Assembly (NCBI GenBank): GCA_025267735.1
Contig: CM046303.1
Location: forward strand, 39,073,380 to 39,137,379
Length of the DNA: 64,000 bases
Source of the DNA: Mactra quadrangularis
Lineage: Eukaryota > Mollusca > Bivalvia > Venerida > Mactridae
Reading direction: 5' to 3'
The notes under the pieces: model-generated
The model's input: only the letters and a program-made list of their open reading frames with translations
Databases searched by the model: none
What the model was told of the DNA's origin: nothing
Program-made: the position numbers and the translations under genes
In this document: positions 45,101 through 57,820 of the stretch, in pieces
Layout of the letters: every line of letters begins with the position of its first letter
How positions within the stretch are numbered: position 1 is the stretch's first letter

Positions 45101-48100
45101 GACTTTTATTTGTTTACCTATATGTTTTTTTATTGATATTTCAAAATGCTTTTCAATTATTGATTGAAAATTGATCAAATTGATTGACAATACAGCAATG
45201 GAATCAATGACAGCTCTAGAAAGAAGAAGTTGACACTAGATGTCTTAAATTCATGATAACAATACATAAAAAATAGGTCATTTTAAGTGGAACATGCCTA
45301 GAGCAAAATCATTCCGAATAAAGTTGACTGTAAACTATAATTGCATGTATATCATTATGGTTTTGATTTTATTATTTGAAAAGAAATGTTAGGATATGTT
45401 TCTATACTTTAAATACTTCTAATCATTCACTTTTTGTTCAACTTATGTACAATCTATTCAGGGCTAGACAATGCTGAAGTAAGTTGCCCAGTTAGACAAT
45501 CAGATTTATTATTAACTTGGTCAAACCCAATGTCTTCTAGTAGTAACAAGTTGTCAGAACCCAAATATAAGTTGTCAGGGTTAATAGTATGCCCTTAAAT
45601 GTTGAGTCTGGGTATCTGCTAAATTATTGATTTGTGTTTTATTTATTTATTGTTTGACTACAATGGCTAGTTTCACTAGATCTATTTATTCAAATTAGTT
45701 TATTAATATGGTATTATTTAAAAAAAACTATTCACTTGAGCTTAGAGTGTTTGACTAAATAACTATTCAACTGTAAACCATTTTGAATTGATGGTCAGGA
45801 AAGATAATGTCATTAGTTGGCAGAATAGTGATACTAGAAGTAGACTTCAAAAACCTAGCTTTAACTTTATTCAAATTAAACAGTGTAAAATTTATTTGGT
45901 TCAAGCAGACTTTCAAATTTGATTGATCATTGCTGAATTTACTGTTTAACAAAGCATGATTTTCAATGCCAATAATAAATTGTTAATTTGAATTATGTCA
46001 TAATTTGTATTATAGTTAATATTTTTGTATTTTACACCATTTCTTTCTATTCGTAATTAGCAATTTTGTCACTATTCACTTGGACAGAATCATAGATGTT
46101 TTTACTGTAAAATGTTCCTTTAACAGCTGGATATAGGTTTGAATAGACTTGACGAATGGCATAAAAGACTGCATTTTATTTTGTCTACTGAAGCCCACTA
46201 GTAATTTTACTACTAGTGTTTCATTTCATATAACCCCAAGACTTTTAAAAGTAATTTTAATTTCATTCAAAGTTTTTTTCTATATTTCAAACTAAGCATT
46301 CAAGAGTAATTGTTCATAGTTAAAAAATCTTTCTTGATGAATAATTAGTTGATTTTTTAATATAACAATAAAAATTAGACATTAAATTTAAAAAAATCTA
46401 ACTTTTACCTTTTATGTATTCATTTAGTTTATGTTATTACTTATCTAATTAGAAAAATATTAATAAAAAGGTTGTTCAGAAATGTATTCATTTTCAAGAC
46501 TTTTGTCTGCACCCCTATTTTGTATAGTGCTAACAGATCTGTGTGTTATGACTAGCAAAGCCATATAAGTTAGGTGTTTGATTCTCATGCAGATTTTCGG
46601 AAGTAAATGGTTCATTGGGGCTCTTGATTTTGTATTTTAGTGCAATGAAAAATTGTAGTAAACACTAGTCTTGTTTTAAAAAGGAGTTATTTATCTGTCA
46701 AAAATTTTGCTAGAATCTTAAGTAAATTATAATTGGATGCTGGCTTTTGGGAGGAGTTGGTCATGCGTGAGAATCAATCAATTAACTAGCCATTTACTTT
46801 GTAGATATATTACAGACAAACATCCTACATAGGATAACTGACTGCCAGTAGATACATAAAGACTTGAGACATGTCTTTATACAATATTGAGATTCTTCAT
46901 TAATGTTTACAAGTTACATCAACTTGGCAAGCAGTATGTGGGACATGTAAATATGCAGTTGTTTACAATCTTAGACACCAGACTGAATGAGGCCTTAATA
47001 AAAGCTAGCTAGTAGTCAAGCACTCAATGGCAATCATTTGCCATGTAACTACCTGATATCTATCTTATAGATAGAGCTAAAATATGCTTTGGCTAAAGCT
47101 TACCCTAAGCTCACAAACCCTCTGTGAGAGGTTTACATCAATTTGAATGTGGTTTAGTAAAAGGTGGTTTATATGTTCAACAGAAAATAGTTAAGTTATA
47201 TTGCAACAAGGAATTAGATATTATTGTATGTTATCTACTGGTATGTCTATGACTCTAATTACTCATCATCCTAATCCAATGTCACTGGAGAGGCTTAATT
47301 AGATCTTGGCCTTGAGGCTTCAATCGATACTTAGTAAAACCATGGACCCCATTTACACATTTAAATAGGGTCCTTGGTATAACCTTTTCTTGTGGCCGAC
47401 AACTGCCCTGCTTGATAGGCAGAGTTATAATGGCCATAGAAGTCTTTTAGGAACAAACTACGAGTAGAGCATGTAGAACATACAATGATTATGAACATTG
47501 TAATAGTTCAGTCTCCTTTGCTTTCAGTCCTGATGGTTGAGTGGTAAAAATGACTCTCAGTATATATTTCAGTGATAATACATGTAATCAAGTCTTTTTG
47601 ATGATGTGATTGGTCTAACACCCTGATGGTACAAATCTAGTGACTGAGAGGCTTTATAATGTAGCAGAGTTATAATACAGCACTAGTATGCCCTTAACTA
47701 AAAACTAGATTTTATGAATACAAGGTAGAGTGACCACTTGCAACTCAAGAGGTTGTTGGTTCGAATCTCAACTTGGACCGTGGACTTTTACTGGGTTACA
47801 TTTGGCACCAAATGTAAACAACCCGGCTAGGAATAATGTAATGGCACCTTTAAATAGTCACAAAGGCAATCAAACTCCAAGAATTTGATAACAATTCTGA
47901 AAGGAGTAGGTGTATGTCGCCAAGTTATGATACAGCACTTGTTTGCCTTCAAGCTAGTTTTTAAGGCGGCAAGGACAGGTGTCTGCTTATATCTCTAGAC
48001 TACCTGGGTTCGACTATGAGAATCATGGAATTTGCATGGGTTATAATAACAAAGAATGCAAACATAAATAAACAACAGAGATTGATATCAATTTTAACTG

Positions 48101-48489
48101 TATTTATTTATATATAATTAGATTCTATATTTTAGATTTACATACAATATTATATCTAATATTTAATTATTGAATTAAATGTTCTTTTCTAAAACATATT
48201 TTTCATAGCAACTTGATTACAAAGCTTAAGTTTTTAAATCCTCATGATAATTATTTTCCTGGATGTGTCCGAAATTGCACTAATGACAGTTTATCCGAAT
48301 ATATATCCACTTTGAAGATTTTGTCGAATAAGAAAATCCGACCGATTCTAAAGTTAAAATCAATTTGAATCAATTAAATGGCATCACTTTCCGGCCAAAT
48401 ATATCACTCCTTTCCGGAATAATCACGCTTTTTCCAAATTTTTAACAAAACATCAATATTTTTAACGAATTGTTTACAATCACCGCCAT
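42160..48489. other. A+T-rich region with weak exon candidates
   Basis: No secure gene. Splice-flanked blocks worth noting are 43014-43073 (frame KLEHHQIYPKSKSTKHADSG between TTATTTAG and GTAAAA), 43891-43946 (frame MLYNTIDGYSTFNNAYYI after TTTCAG) and 44508-44702. Their phases do not chain together cleanly, so they may be UTR exons of the 41-kb transcript or chance. A SINE-2-like relic lies near 47395-47450 and a B-box word GGTTCGAATCTC at 47758-47769. Confidence 0.4.
44508..44702 (+). other. possible terminal exon (uncertain)
   Basis: Acceptor TTTTTAACATTTTCAG precedes 44508. Only the zero-phase frame is open: 64 codons (VLAYCKINKDIDYLFYHTD, CNRHDSLGTLDVLKILSYM, TSKNSRQCLLICSLKKTLI) to a TGA at 44700-44702. 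The residues look mixed and protein-like, but no family is recognised and no upstream exon with a matching phase was proven. A second short frame starts inside it at 44683 and runs to 44805. Confidence 0.25.
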
Positions 48490-48713
48490 TTTGTCGATCA
48501 TGTGATACCGAAAGTAGTGCCATTTCTTCAATGGCGGCCTCCTAGATATATCCGAGAGTATGTTACGCAGTAATATCCGAGGTAGTTCCGAATGCGACCC
48601 AAACGGTGCGCACGTAATAATCACTTATTGTTGCAAACGACCTCTATATATAATATATAAACAAACAAGAGGAGGAAGATTAACCGGTTTTAATCAGTGT
48701 TGAACGAGTTAAA
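48490..48713 (+). promoter_or_regulatory. MAN2B1: putative MAN2B1 promoter and 5' leader
   Basis: Upstream of the start codon are a TATA-like run (TATATATAATATATAAA, 48645-48661), a YY1-type word ATGGCGGCC near 48530 and GCCATTTTG near 48485. There is also ATCATGTGAT (48497-48506), which contains the MiT/TFE M-box TCATGTGA. CpG density rises here relative to the surroundings. Lysosomal genes in animals are typically controlled by TFEB/MITF-type factors, so this box is a reasonable regulatory candidate. The transcription start would fall near 48680-48690 if the TATA-like run is used. Confidence 0.5.
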
Positions 48714-48809
48714 ATGATGTTGTCATCATTCGTGATTTATACAGTGTGTGTTGTGTATATTTGTCATGCAGCTTCACTTCATAAAACAGAACCTGTGTGT
48801 GGATATCAG
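48714..48809 (+). CDS. MAN2B1: lysosomal alpha-mannosidase, exon 1 (signal peptide)
   Basis: ATG at 48714 (a second in-frame ATG follows at once) opens a 32-codon exon. It has a short polar start, a hydrophobic core (FVIYTVCVVYICHAA) fit for signal-peptide cleavage, and the mature start ending in VCGYQ. The donor is CAG|GTAAAT (intron from 48810), phase 0. The enzyme removes alpha-linked mannose from N-glycan oligosaccharides in the lysosome. The CGYQ-SCP junction with exon 2 matches the start of mature LAMAN proteins. The exon alone would be unidentifiable; its identity rests on exon 2, 480 bp downstream. Confidence 0.85.
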
Positions 48810-48906
48810 GTAAATAATTACTTTTTTGTAAACTGATTAACTTCACTAAGTTCTGAGTTTTGCTGAGAACCATGAACTGGAGGTCTCATGACACTTACCG
48901 GTTTAC

Positions 48907-49049
48907 AGTCAACTCGTCAAATGTACGAATCGTCAAACTTAATTTAACGCATAACCATTAGACCAACTCGTCAAACTGATAATATAGAGTTGGTCTAATG
49001 GTTGTGCGTTAAATTAAGTTTGACGATTCGTACGTTTGATGAGTTGACT
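48907..49049. repeat. 143-bp palindrome in MAN2B1 intron 1
   Basis: Arms 48907-48969 and 48987-49049 (63 bp each) are almost perfectly complementary, with a 17-bp loop. The ends read AGTCAACTCGTCAAA. Such foldback structures are typical of small hairpin MITEs. Transcribed within the pre-mRNA it would form a long stable stem. Confidence 0.92.
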
Positions 49050-49092
49050 CGCATCCCACTAACCTAACCACATTCTTAGGGATATTACAATA

Positions 49093-49256
49093 CAGGGGCG
49101 GATCCAGGATTTTTTTCGAGGGGAGGTCCAAACTTTTTCTAAACTTTGAACCAAACCACATTATACACATTTTGCAGAATAATGCAACATATTTATAAAC
49201 AATTTACTACATGTAACTACATAACCATTAAATCTATGTTAAGCATAGAGTGACAA
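49093..49256. mobile_element. partial hAT-like MITE in MAN2B1 intron 1
   Basis: It begins CAGGGGCGGATCCAGGATTT and continues with AGGTCCAAACTTTTTCTAAA and TACATAACCATTAAATCTAT, the inverted counterpart of the right half of 33081-33373. The other end is missing. Confidence 0.75.
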
Positions 49257-49289
49257 TGTATATATACATTATATTTTTTATTTATTTAG

Positions 49290-49392
49290 AGTTGTCCAGC
49301 TGTGAAAGATGATATGATAAATGTACATCTAGTACCACACACTCATGATGATGTTGGTTGGCTTAAAACTGTTGATCAGTATTACTATGGTG
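49290..49392 (+). CDS. MAN2B1: lysosomal alpha-mannosidase, exon 2 (GH38 start)
   Basis: After the acceptor TTTATTTAG the exon encodes [17 protein letters not shown] and [17 protein letters not shown], ending in phase 1 at GGTG|GTAAGA. This is the N-terminal strand of the glycoside hydrolase family 38 catalytic domain. In HTHDD the His and the first Asp are known zinc ligands of the family, and both are present. The sequence is close to vertebrate MAN2B1 and separates it from Golgi mannosidase II. About 960 further residues are expected. I found no block resembling exon 3 up to 64000, so intron 2 is either over 14.6 kb or the copy is truncated. Confidence 0.93.
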
Positions 49393-49524
49393 GTAAGAAT
49401 CTTTTTTATTCGTTGAATTTAAAACTCAAGTTTAAAGGAATTGCAAGGCAAAAGTTTAATCTCCGTAAACAGATACCCTGTAGTGCATTGCTGTACAGGT
49501 CTACAGGATCTCTACTATCTCAAT

Positions 49525-49792
49525 GGAGGGTCACGTCAAGATGACCTTTATGTCGACTAATCAATGCGTAGCTTTCATCTAGACGAAAAACTATTAATAA
49601 CATTTTGACTTCGTAACTTCTATTTTTAGACCAAGGTTTGCAATCTAATTTAACAGCGAATTATTCACAGTCTGCGATTGGACAGTTCATTTTAAATTTC
49701 CTGACGTAAACGATGTAAACATGTTACGTATCATAAAAAAAATTTCGTTTTTAATATTATGATGAGAAAAGATCACCTGAACGTGACCCTCC
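49525..49792. mobile_element. MITE-M copy 2
   Basis: GGAGGGTCACGTCAAGATGA at the start and GATCACCTGAACGTGACCCT at the end form an imperfect inverted pair of about 22 bp. The interior ATTCACAGTCTGCGATTGGA and GACGTAAACGATGTAAAC matches the other copies. Family-wide homology continues on both sides (ACAGGATCTCTAC upstream, CCAGATCTAAATTAGCGAG to ~49861 downstream), so the mobile unit may be larger. Confidence 0.78.
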
Positions 49793-51119
49793 TTTGGAAA
49801 AGGCCAGATCTAAATTAGCGAGTAGGCAAGCAGAAAATTTAGATCGGGTTTTAATCAGATTGGGCATAATTTCAATTTTATATTTCCTGATTTTGAATTT
49901 TATTTTTTATAACTGTAAATGCAACAGACACACTGTTATTTTACTTAATTGGCAAAACAGTCTGCACCAAAAACTTTTTTGGCCTATAGTCTTCGAACTA
50001 TAACCTATGGAAAAAGTTATAGTCCGAAGGAATATTTTCTAGTCCGGAGATTCATTTTTAAACATAGGTCCATGGGACTCACATATTTTAAAACAATGTA
50101 GTAAGTCCCTACAAAAAACAGTGTCAGACTCTGTAGATTAAATTAATTCTCTAAAAAATGTTGAACTGTAGTTGTTTAGGAATGCACAGGGAAAGACTGT
50201 GGTCAAAAGTAGAAAACAATTTGTGAAAGTGACTGTTAGTGGCAGTGTTTTTTCACTCCTAAAGGGAAGGGCCCTTTTACATGGGAAAATAGCGGAAAAA
50301 ATAAATTGGGGATTTCGGTGAGATTCAACAGAAGTTGATTTCGAGATATTAATTTGGTCAGGGTTTTCCCTGACGCAGAAATTTGTGCGTTTTGATGCAT
50401 ATTTTCAGCTAATGACCCGTAAAATGAACTGATATTGCGACACACTGGATACACAAAATTAATTCTTCCTAAATGAGGTGTTTAAAGAATTATATAGAAA
50501 GCAGGGGTCTTGCTTGGGCGAAGAAGTCTCCTTCCGCGTCCGAACTTCATCCTATTCTAGCATCATAGTGAAAAAACTTCCCCTAATTATTTGGCAAAAA
50601 AATGTTTGAAATCTGCGAAAAAAGGTTTAAAATATTTTCATAGTAGACTAAAATAAAATACCCTAATTGACCGTCGACTGTAAATCCAGATAAAAGTTGT
50701 GAAAATGAGACCGCCCGCAGCGATTACATGCCAATTACATGTTAATTAATCTTAATTGTCGGTCACACGCTGGGAGATTAACTTGCCGACAGAAGTGTGC
50801 AAGGATGTCAGTAATTCGATAAAGGAGTCGCCAAGTTATGTTTTACACGCTTGATTACGTTCGCATATGTATATACCATAAGTCTGGTACCTATACATGT
50901 CAGAGAGTGTATTGTTATTAGTGCGATGTAGAAAGAACATGTCAATTTATTTTAAGACGTTTGGCCATATCGAGGATTTAAATAAGTTAAAACTACATTA
51001 AATGTCGTTACTTGTAGCATCGTTTGCAAAATCAAGATGGAAAAAAAGACAATTAGCCTTTCAATCACAAAAGAAGTTTCATATTAAATTGCAATTTAGC
51101 GCGGGTCGCGAAAATATAT

Positions 51120-51504
51120 GACAATACTTCGTATTGGTTAAAGCAATTTCGTTACATATAAAACAATTTTACATATAAAACAATTTTAAATCATGCATAA
51201 TAAGCTTTTATAGAGATAAACGGTAACACTATTGTTCGTTTTGACATTTATTAAAGAAATTTTTCGGGAAAATTTCGTCTTTGTTAAACTGGGAGAGAAG
51301 TCATGTGTTTTGACAATACTTCGTATTGGTTAAAGCAATTTCGTTACATATAAAACAATTTTACATATAAAACAATTTTAAATCATGCATAATAAGCTTT
51401 TATAGAGATAAACGGTAACACTATTGTTCGTTTTGACATTTATTAAAGAAATTTTTCGGGAAAATTTCATCTTTGTTAAACTGGGGGAGAAGTCATGTGT
51501 TTTG
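51120..51504. repeat. 192-bp tandem duplication
   Basis: GACAATACTTCGTATTGG starts units at 51120 and 51312. The units are almost identical (differences such as CGTC/CATC and GGGA/GGGG), so the duplication is recent. TACATATAAAACAATTTTA also repeats inside each unit. Confidence 0.93.
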
Positions 51505-52099
51505 ATTAATCCCAGAATATCCAGAATCACAATTTAATTATGATAATCAAACTAGCATTATACTCTGTTTAACTTTACTATGATTCATATTAATAAATAC
51601 AAAAAAAATTTTTTTTTGCATAAGCTGGCTATGCAAATACGCTTGGTTGTATGTTGAAGATGGTAAGATAAAACACCCCACCCATGTGTCAAAACTACAA
51701 GGCAACCCATTTAAAATGGCAATATTATTAGTAAGGTTAAGTGATTACAGATTTTGGTATATGACCTGCCAAATTTACCAATGACTCTCAAATCATAAAC
51801 CTAGGGGGACATTGTGACCCCCTAAAAATTGTTCAAGGGAAAACCCTGTTTGGTGATCAGAAATGTTTAAATTAGTACAGAGTTGTGTTCTTGTTACTAC
51901 CTGTAATAACAATTGATTGCCTGGAACAATTTGGAATCAAAGTACTGAAAGTACTGTTGGAAGGAATTTTTGAACGATTTTAGGAGTCCAAAGTTACTAT
52001 TTCGATATCCATCATCATATCTCTATCATTCATAATCGAATGCATTTCATATTTCATTTTACATGCATATTGCTACTGATCGAGAAGTTGTATGTTTTG

Positions 52100-52321
52100 A
52101 TTCATGGGCAGGGCATACTTTCGTGGAGCTATGCCATGAAATAATTTCTACGGTCATTCTCCCTCCTACCACTGATTCTAAATCATTTAATACGGCAGTG
52201 TTCAGTCACTGAATTGCATCTAGTAGTAATCCAGAGATTGAGTCTTTTCAGGAACAGGTGGATTGCTGGTCACAATGTAACCTAAACAATTTGTTGCCAT
52301 TGAGTTAAGGCCACAACAAAT
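52100..52321 (+). mobile_element. SINE-2 body copy
   Basis: GGGCAGGGCATACTTTCG, CTCCCTCCTACCACTGATTC and CCAGAGATTGAGTCTTTTCA align with the SINE-2 family; the tRNA-like head is lost or unrecognisable. Confidence 0.7.
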
Positions 52322-54898
52322 TGATCACATGTTCTATGTATTTTGTTCTAAAGAATTTAGCTAAAGAGCAATTAAATTCTTTTTCCATATTTTGAATTTT
52401 GAGAAGCGAGCGAAAGCGAAGAATAAATTTGTGCGGTTTCTAAGACATTTATTTACCATAAGTTAAAAAGAGCAGAAAAGGTATGGACTTTCTTATATAA
52501 CATATAACCATATATCTATAGACTATAGTGTAATCACGTAATAATTAGTTCTAGGTAATATAAAGCAAGTTAACAATTACTCTAGATGAAAATTCAATTG
52601 AATTTAAAACTAGTTAGAAGTAGGGTAGAAGAGGTTTACACCTTCATCAGTTCATACAGAAATATAACTTCATTTGTCTTTGGTATTACTTTTGTTAATA
52701 CTAGACAACTACGAAGCACAGATTACCCCGGTTCACTATTTGTGTATACAATGTAATTAGATTTTGGTAAATTATGCTAATGTCTAATAATATCACAAGA
52801 ATTAAATCAAGCCTAATATGTTATTTTGGGACATCAAAATTGAAGGAAATTCAATGTAAATTTTTCTCCCTGTCCTATCTGCTCTCTATGGATCAATCTT
52901 CATATTTAAACTACAAAGACACGTATGACGTCACACATCAAGATAAGGTGTGTAGAGTGAGTAAATGTTCAGTTTACGGTCTAAGAGAGAGTGCAGTTAT
53001 CATATTTCTGAACAATGGATTGTGTCATTGTAATTTCTAATGCCGTATGTTAGCAAGGATACATTACTGCTTTACCGTAACAGTGAAATTTTCTGATTTA
53101 TTTTGCTATTTAGAACTCAAATTTCTAATTTTTAGTTCAATTTCTACTTGGTCTAGTGAAAACTTCTGATTTTCCGAAATTTATTCCAAAGATTAACCGT
53201 ACATTTCGTTGCTTAACTTCGAAAAATGTCCAGTGCTCTACGCTCTCAAAGTAAACCCCTGCAGAGATAAACGCTCGTTAAAATTGTATATATATACATA
53301 TGTACAATCGTGTGGTAGATACTACTGCGCAATAATACAAAAAACTTCTTTCCGTGCACAGTTAGAAAGTTGTTTGATTCACATGTAAAAAAACCCATTT
53401 AATATCATAATTTTAAGTATTTGTTGAAATTACTTTTTCAACTTATCTACTTTTGATAGTACACATATTTTTCTGCTGCTCTATTTCTTGATCGCATTGA
53501 CTCATTGATTTCTATTGAGTTGAAGGTGTTGTTCGTTCTTTTTCAAATTTCCAAGAGCGCTGACATAGAAAGGAATCCAAAAGAATTCCTTCCAAAAATG
53601 ACTGAAAGGCAATTTCACATCAAATGGAATTCTGGATGAAGAACAGTAGGTTAAATCAAAGTGCTGAAAGCGCTGAAGTTTAGCGCTTTCAAATTTGGGT
53701 TTGACTGCATTTATCTAATATACTTGAATTAAAATAGTGCTGAGAATCAATATGAATAAATATATATCACTAGCATGTTATTTGTCTGCTTAGCTAAATG
53801 TTCATATGACCCAACATGGAAATAACGAATAATTATCTTGGAAATATATTTGTTTGGATACAACACAACTCAAATGCAATAAATTCAAGTAAACTATTAT
53901 GCAGCATAGGCAGTTATCTTGGTATTATATGTAATCTTTGAAGAAAAACATTTGCCACAAGATTGAACATACTAAAAAATAGATTCTTTATTAAGCAACA
54001 ACATAAACATTTATCACTTGTTTATAAGTGGGGATGTTTGATTGAATGTTACATGTGATAGATTAAATGCTTAGTTGAAGTTGTGCATAATTCTCTGTCT
54101 AAGAGTTTTCATGTTCACTTTTGTAATCCATAAATATCATTGCCACATGTTAATTTGGATGGACACAATACCATACTTATTAACTATGGATAAAAACAAT
54201 TAATGTATATGTATAACAAAGTGAATATATATTAATATGTATTTTAATAACTGGTTAAAAAGACAAACATTTTTATACTGTATTATTGATAAACATCAAC
54301 ATAAAAAACATACAATGTACATACAATATTCAGCACCATCACAAATTATCTTTAGTTTATGTGTAAGTGTTTTATTTCAAGTTTGTACTAATACTTTAAT
54401 AGGAAATGAGAATCATATCTTTATGTAAATGTACCAATTACAATTGTATTAAGTATCTCTCCCTTTTCAAATGTTACATCTATTTTAGCTATCCTAATGC
54501 CTAAATACGTATCAAACTAAGAAACAAATATTAAACACCTCAGCTAAACATAACTTATGTTGAATAAAAAGTAATATTGTGACACATATCTATGTATCTA
54601 GCATTACAACCAAGGTAAATGGCATTAAACAAAAAGTGTCTCATGCAAATCCAATGTTGTTAGTTCTATTATACCAATTAGGAACAACCTAATTTAACAG
54701 TCTGAAATATTGGTTATATACATTGTGTTACAACTATGTTACAAATAGTGGTTGATAATTGCTTCCCACACGTGAATACAAACAAGGCTGAAGTTAAAAA
54801 ATTCTTTGTTTGGAGTTACCCGACCCACATTTTTTTAGGTGGGTAGGTAGGTAGGTTTTTTGTTTTTGTTTTGTTTTTGGTTTTTTTTACAATCACTA

Positions 54899-56141
54899 CA
54901 GTCAATTCTCGTTATCTCGACTTAGTTGGGACCGTTGGAAAATAATCGAGATAACGAAAAGTCGAGACAAACAAGATAAACGAAATTTTCTAAGGGAGGT
55001 AATTCCGATGTCTTCAGTAGCAGTTTTACCTGTTCAGAGAGTGTAGTTTAGAATAATCGCTTTGCTGCAGCTGTGAATATGGTTTTATTATAAACTTGTA
55101 CTCAAAAGGTTTTGTGACACTTTTACCGCTGGCAAAGTTCCCTCTCGACAAGATATAGAACAAAATCGCGTATTTTCCGAAAATCTACTTTTGGTTTCTA
55201 CTATTTCACTGACTGTATCTCGAAAGAACGACTAACCAAGCGTATATTATTCAGAATATTTGTAGCCAGTCAGATAAATTGTGTGTGTATATGTTTGACG
55301 TCATACACTATTTCGTACAACCACAGCACCGTCATCGTGTAAGTCGGCTTCTCTTTGATAATTTTGAGTAGTTGCAGATAATATCCAGTTGTGTGTGTGA
55401 AGAGTAGTTGACTATTACGTCACGGAAAAATTTAGACTTGAACTACAAAAATGTCGGCATATCTTTTAAATGCGTGTCTTTCTATTATCGATCCATAACA
55501 GTTGTAAACATCGTTTTTCCAACAGGTCTTTAGAGGGATTAATTTATCATGCAAAGAAGATGCCGTACATTTATATCAACTTAAATGACGAAATATAATA
55601 ATAAAAATAAACGAAAAATATTAATATAAAAATATTAAACAAAATTAATGAACACAAAAAAGTAACGAGTATCGCAGTGTTTTTTGTAATGAAGCACATG
55701 ATTGTAAGCACGCATTTTGATATATTTACACTCAATTTTGACATCTGTCAATTAATACTCGACTTATTCAACGATGGTTTCATTCATGTCAATTAGTTTG
55801 TATATTTAAATGACATGTTAATTCAATATTGACACGTTCTTTTAAACAGATTATCTATACAGTAGCTAATCGATAAACAATGGACGTGTGCTATTTTTCG
55901 CACCTCAACGGATCGCCGATAATATCTTTGTCTAGTCGACTTAAACATTATAATTTTATAGTAAAATAACACTTTGGGACTCAAATTTATAGTCGAGAGA
56001 GCGAAAATGTCGAGACAAAAAGATCGAGTCAAACATGATTTTTTCATATAGATAAAGAAGGAAAAAAATCGGGACTTCTGATTTTCAATCGAGACAACGA
56101 AATGTCGACACAAGAGTAGTCGAGATAATGCGAATTGACTG
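54899..56141. mobile_element. Tigger-like (pogo clade) non-autonomous element
   Basis: The left end CAGTCAATTCTCGTTATCTC and the reverse-complemented right end CAGTCAATTCGCATTATCTC extend to TCGACT. TA flanks both sides (54897-54898, 56142-56143). CAGT termini with ATCTCGA and TA duplication mark the Tigger/pogo group. Extra TCGAGA-type words occur inside both ends (GTCGAGACAA, ATCGAGATAA). The 1.24-kb interior has no transposase frame. Confidence 0.82.
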
Positions 56142-57820
56142 TATATGGAAAATGATAATATTTGGGTTAACCTACCATAATAATGATAAAACAAAAATAC
56201 TTGGTACATTCCAGAAATTAATCTGTACATAAAAGAAATCAAAGCGCCAATAGAATTGTCCGGACATGGATCAAACAAGGCAAAATTTATCCAAATACAT
56301 ATAGAGAGGTTGGACTAATGATCATTTTCTCCTAAAATTTACTAACAAACTGCATTTAATGAAGGATCAGTGAAGCTACATTGATACTGTCCACAGAAGA
56401 AATCATTACACATGTATGAGATATATTTTTAGACACTGGAAATTTGCAGACATGCCTATTTTTTAGCGCATTGGTGTTACAGTTGACAAGAACATTAAAG
56501 GGTTAGCGGTTACATAACTTTTTATCAATATTTTAGCGGAAGAATGTTGGTTTCTTGTTGAAACTGTTAGAACAGAATTAATTAACAAGGATATTTTTTG
56601 TATTGTGAGTAAACTACAAGACTGCTTGATACTGTCAGATATTGTTATCAAAGGGACTGTTTATTCAGGTGTTAATATTAATTCAACCTAACAAGATACT
56701 GCTGTGTTAATCTAACTGCCTATGACGGTCGAATGTCTACGTACCCGACATATTATATGCGTTTCAAGATATGTCGCTTACCAAGACCTGAATTGCTAAT
56801 GCAATCCATGTAAAAAAAACATTCTAACATGAAATAAACATTTTATTTTTCATACCAGACATAAACTTCATGTTAGAAAGTTTCAAACTATTCAAGACTT
56901 ATATATTATAAATTCAATAAAAGGAATTTTAAATAATCCAAGGGCTTATAAACAACCCTGTAAAGCATTCCTTGTCAACAGGAGTTTTGTAGGTGGCTGT
57001 TTCTTCTGTGTGCTTTGTGTAAGAATGGCAAATGCATTTTTGGCCTACTGCATGACTGTTCATTTTCATTTTCACTACAAGTAACTGCTAAGTCAATCGT
57101 GACATATTTCAAATTTTGTCAAAATCTGTCCGAGCAGAAATTTTATCATAAGAATTTGGTGTAAACTGTTGACACATGATGACTGTCTGGACGACACCGA
57201 TAGTTTTAACATCTTTTGAAACGTGTCAAAAGAACTTTTTGGTATCAATTCATCAAGCACTTCTTCAGTAGAGATGTCGAATACATCGAACCATTGTCAC
57301 TCCAGTGTTTGTGCAAATGAAAAATAGTTGTCGCCACTTTGGAGCCACTGAAGCCAACAATTTTTTTATTGGTTTAAACCAGTTTAATTATGCATCAATA
57401 CAAATCATTGCTATATTGCGATAGCAAGTTCACTTTCATTGTAGTCTAGCTCTCCTGGACTCTTGTTTATATCCTAATGATTGCACTATTTTTCAATCAG
57501 AATATTTTTAATGTTTTATCCAAATTCACAGAACATAGTGATTTAATTGTATCAAACTGTAACCTAAAATACCCTTTTTGTCATTTCACTAGAAAAGGTC
57601 TTCTTTCTGGTTGAGCCTTATTGCTTGCAGGTATATCTTCATACATAAATTTTAAGATGCATTAAAGGGCCATTGTTTGGAAAATATGTTATCAATGTCC
57701 TCATTTTTTACCTTTCTTTGTTAAAATATTTTCTATCATAAAAAAATATTGGTTCTGCTATTATATATTTTCTTCAATATTACTTTACATGTAGCAATGC
57801 ATGCTTATCATTGATTTTTA

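Noticed and set aside
49302..49544. 80-codon frame read through the exon 2 donor
   Set aside because: Similarity to alpha-mannosidase stops exactly at the GTAAGA donor; the rest is intron sequence.
52774..53040. 88-codon frame as MAN2B1 exon 3
   Set aside because: The peptide does not resemble the GH38 domain, and no splice acceptor in the right phase precedes it.
56100..56278. 151-codon minus-strand frame (55823-56278) as a gene
   Set aside because: It runs across the right end of the Tigger-like element, has A+T-driven residue use and shows no family resemblance.
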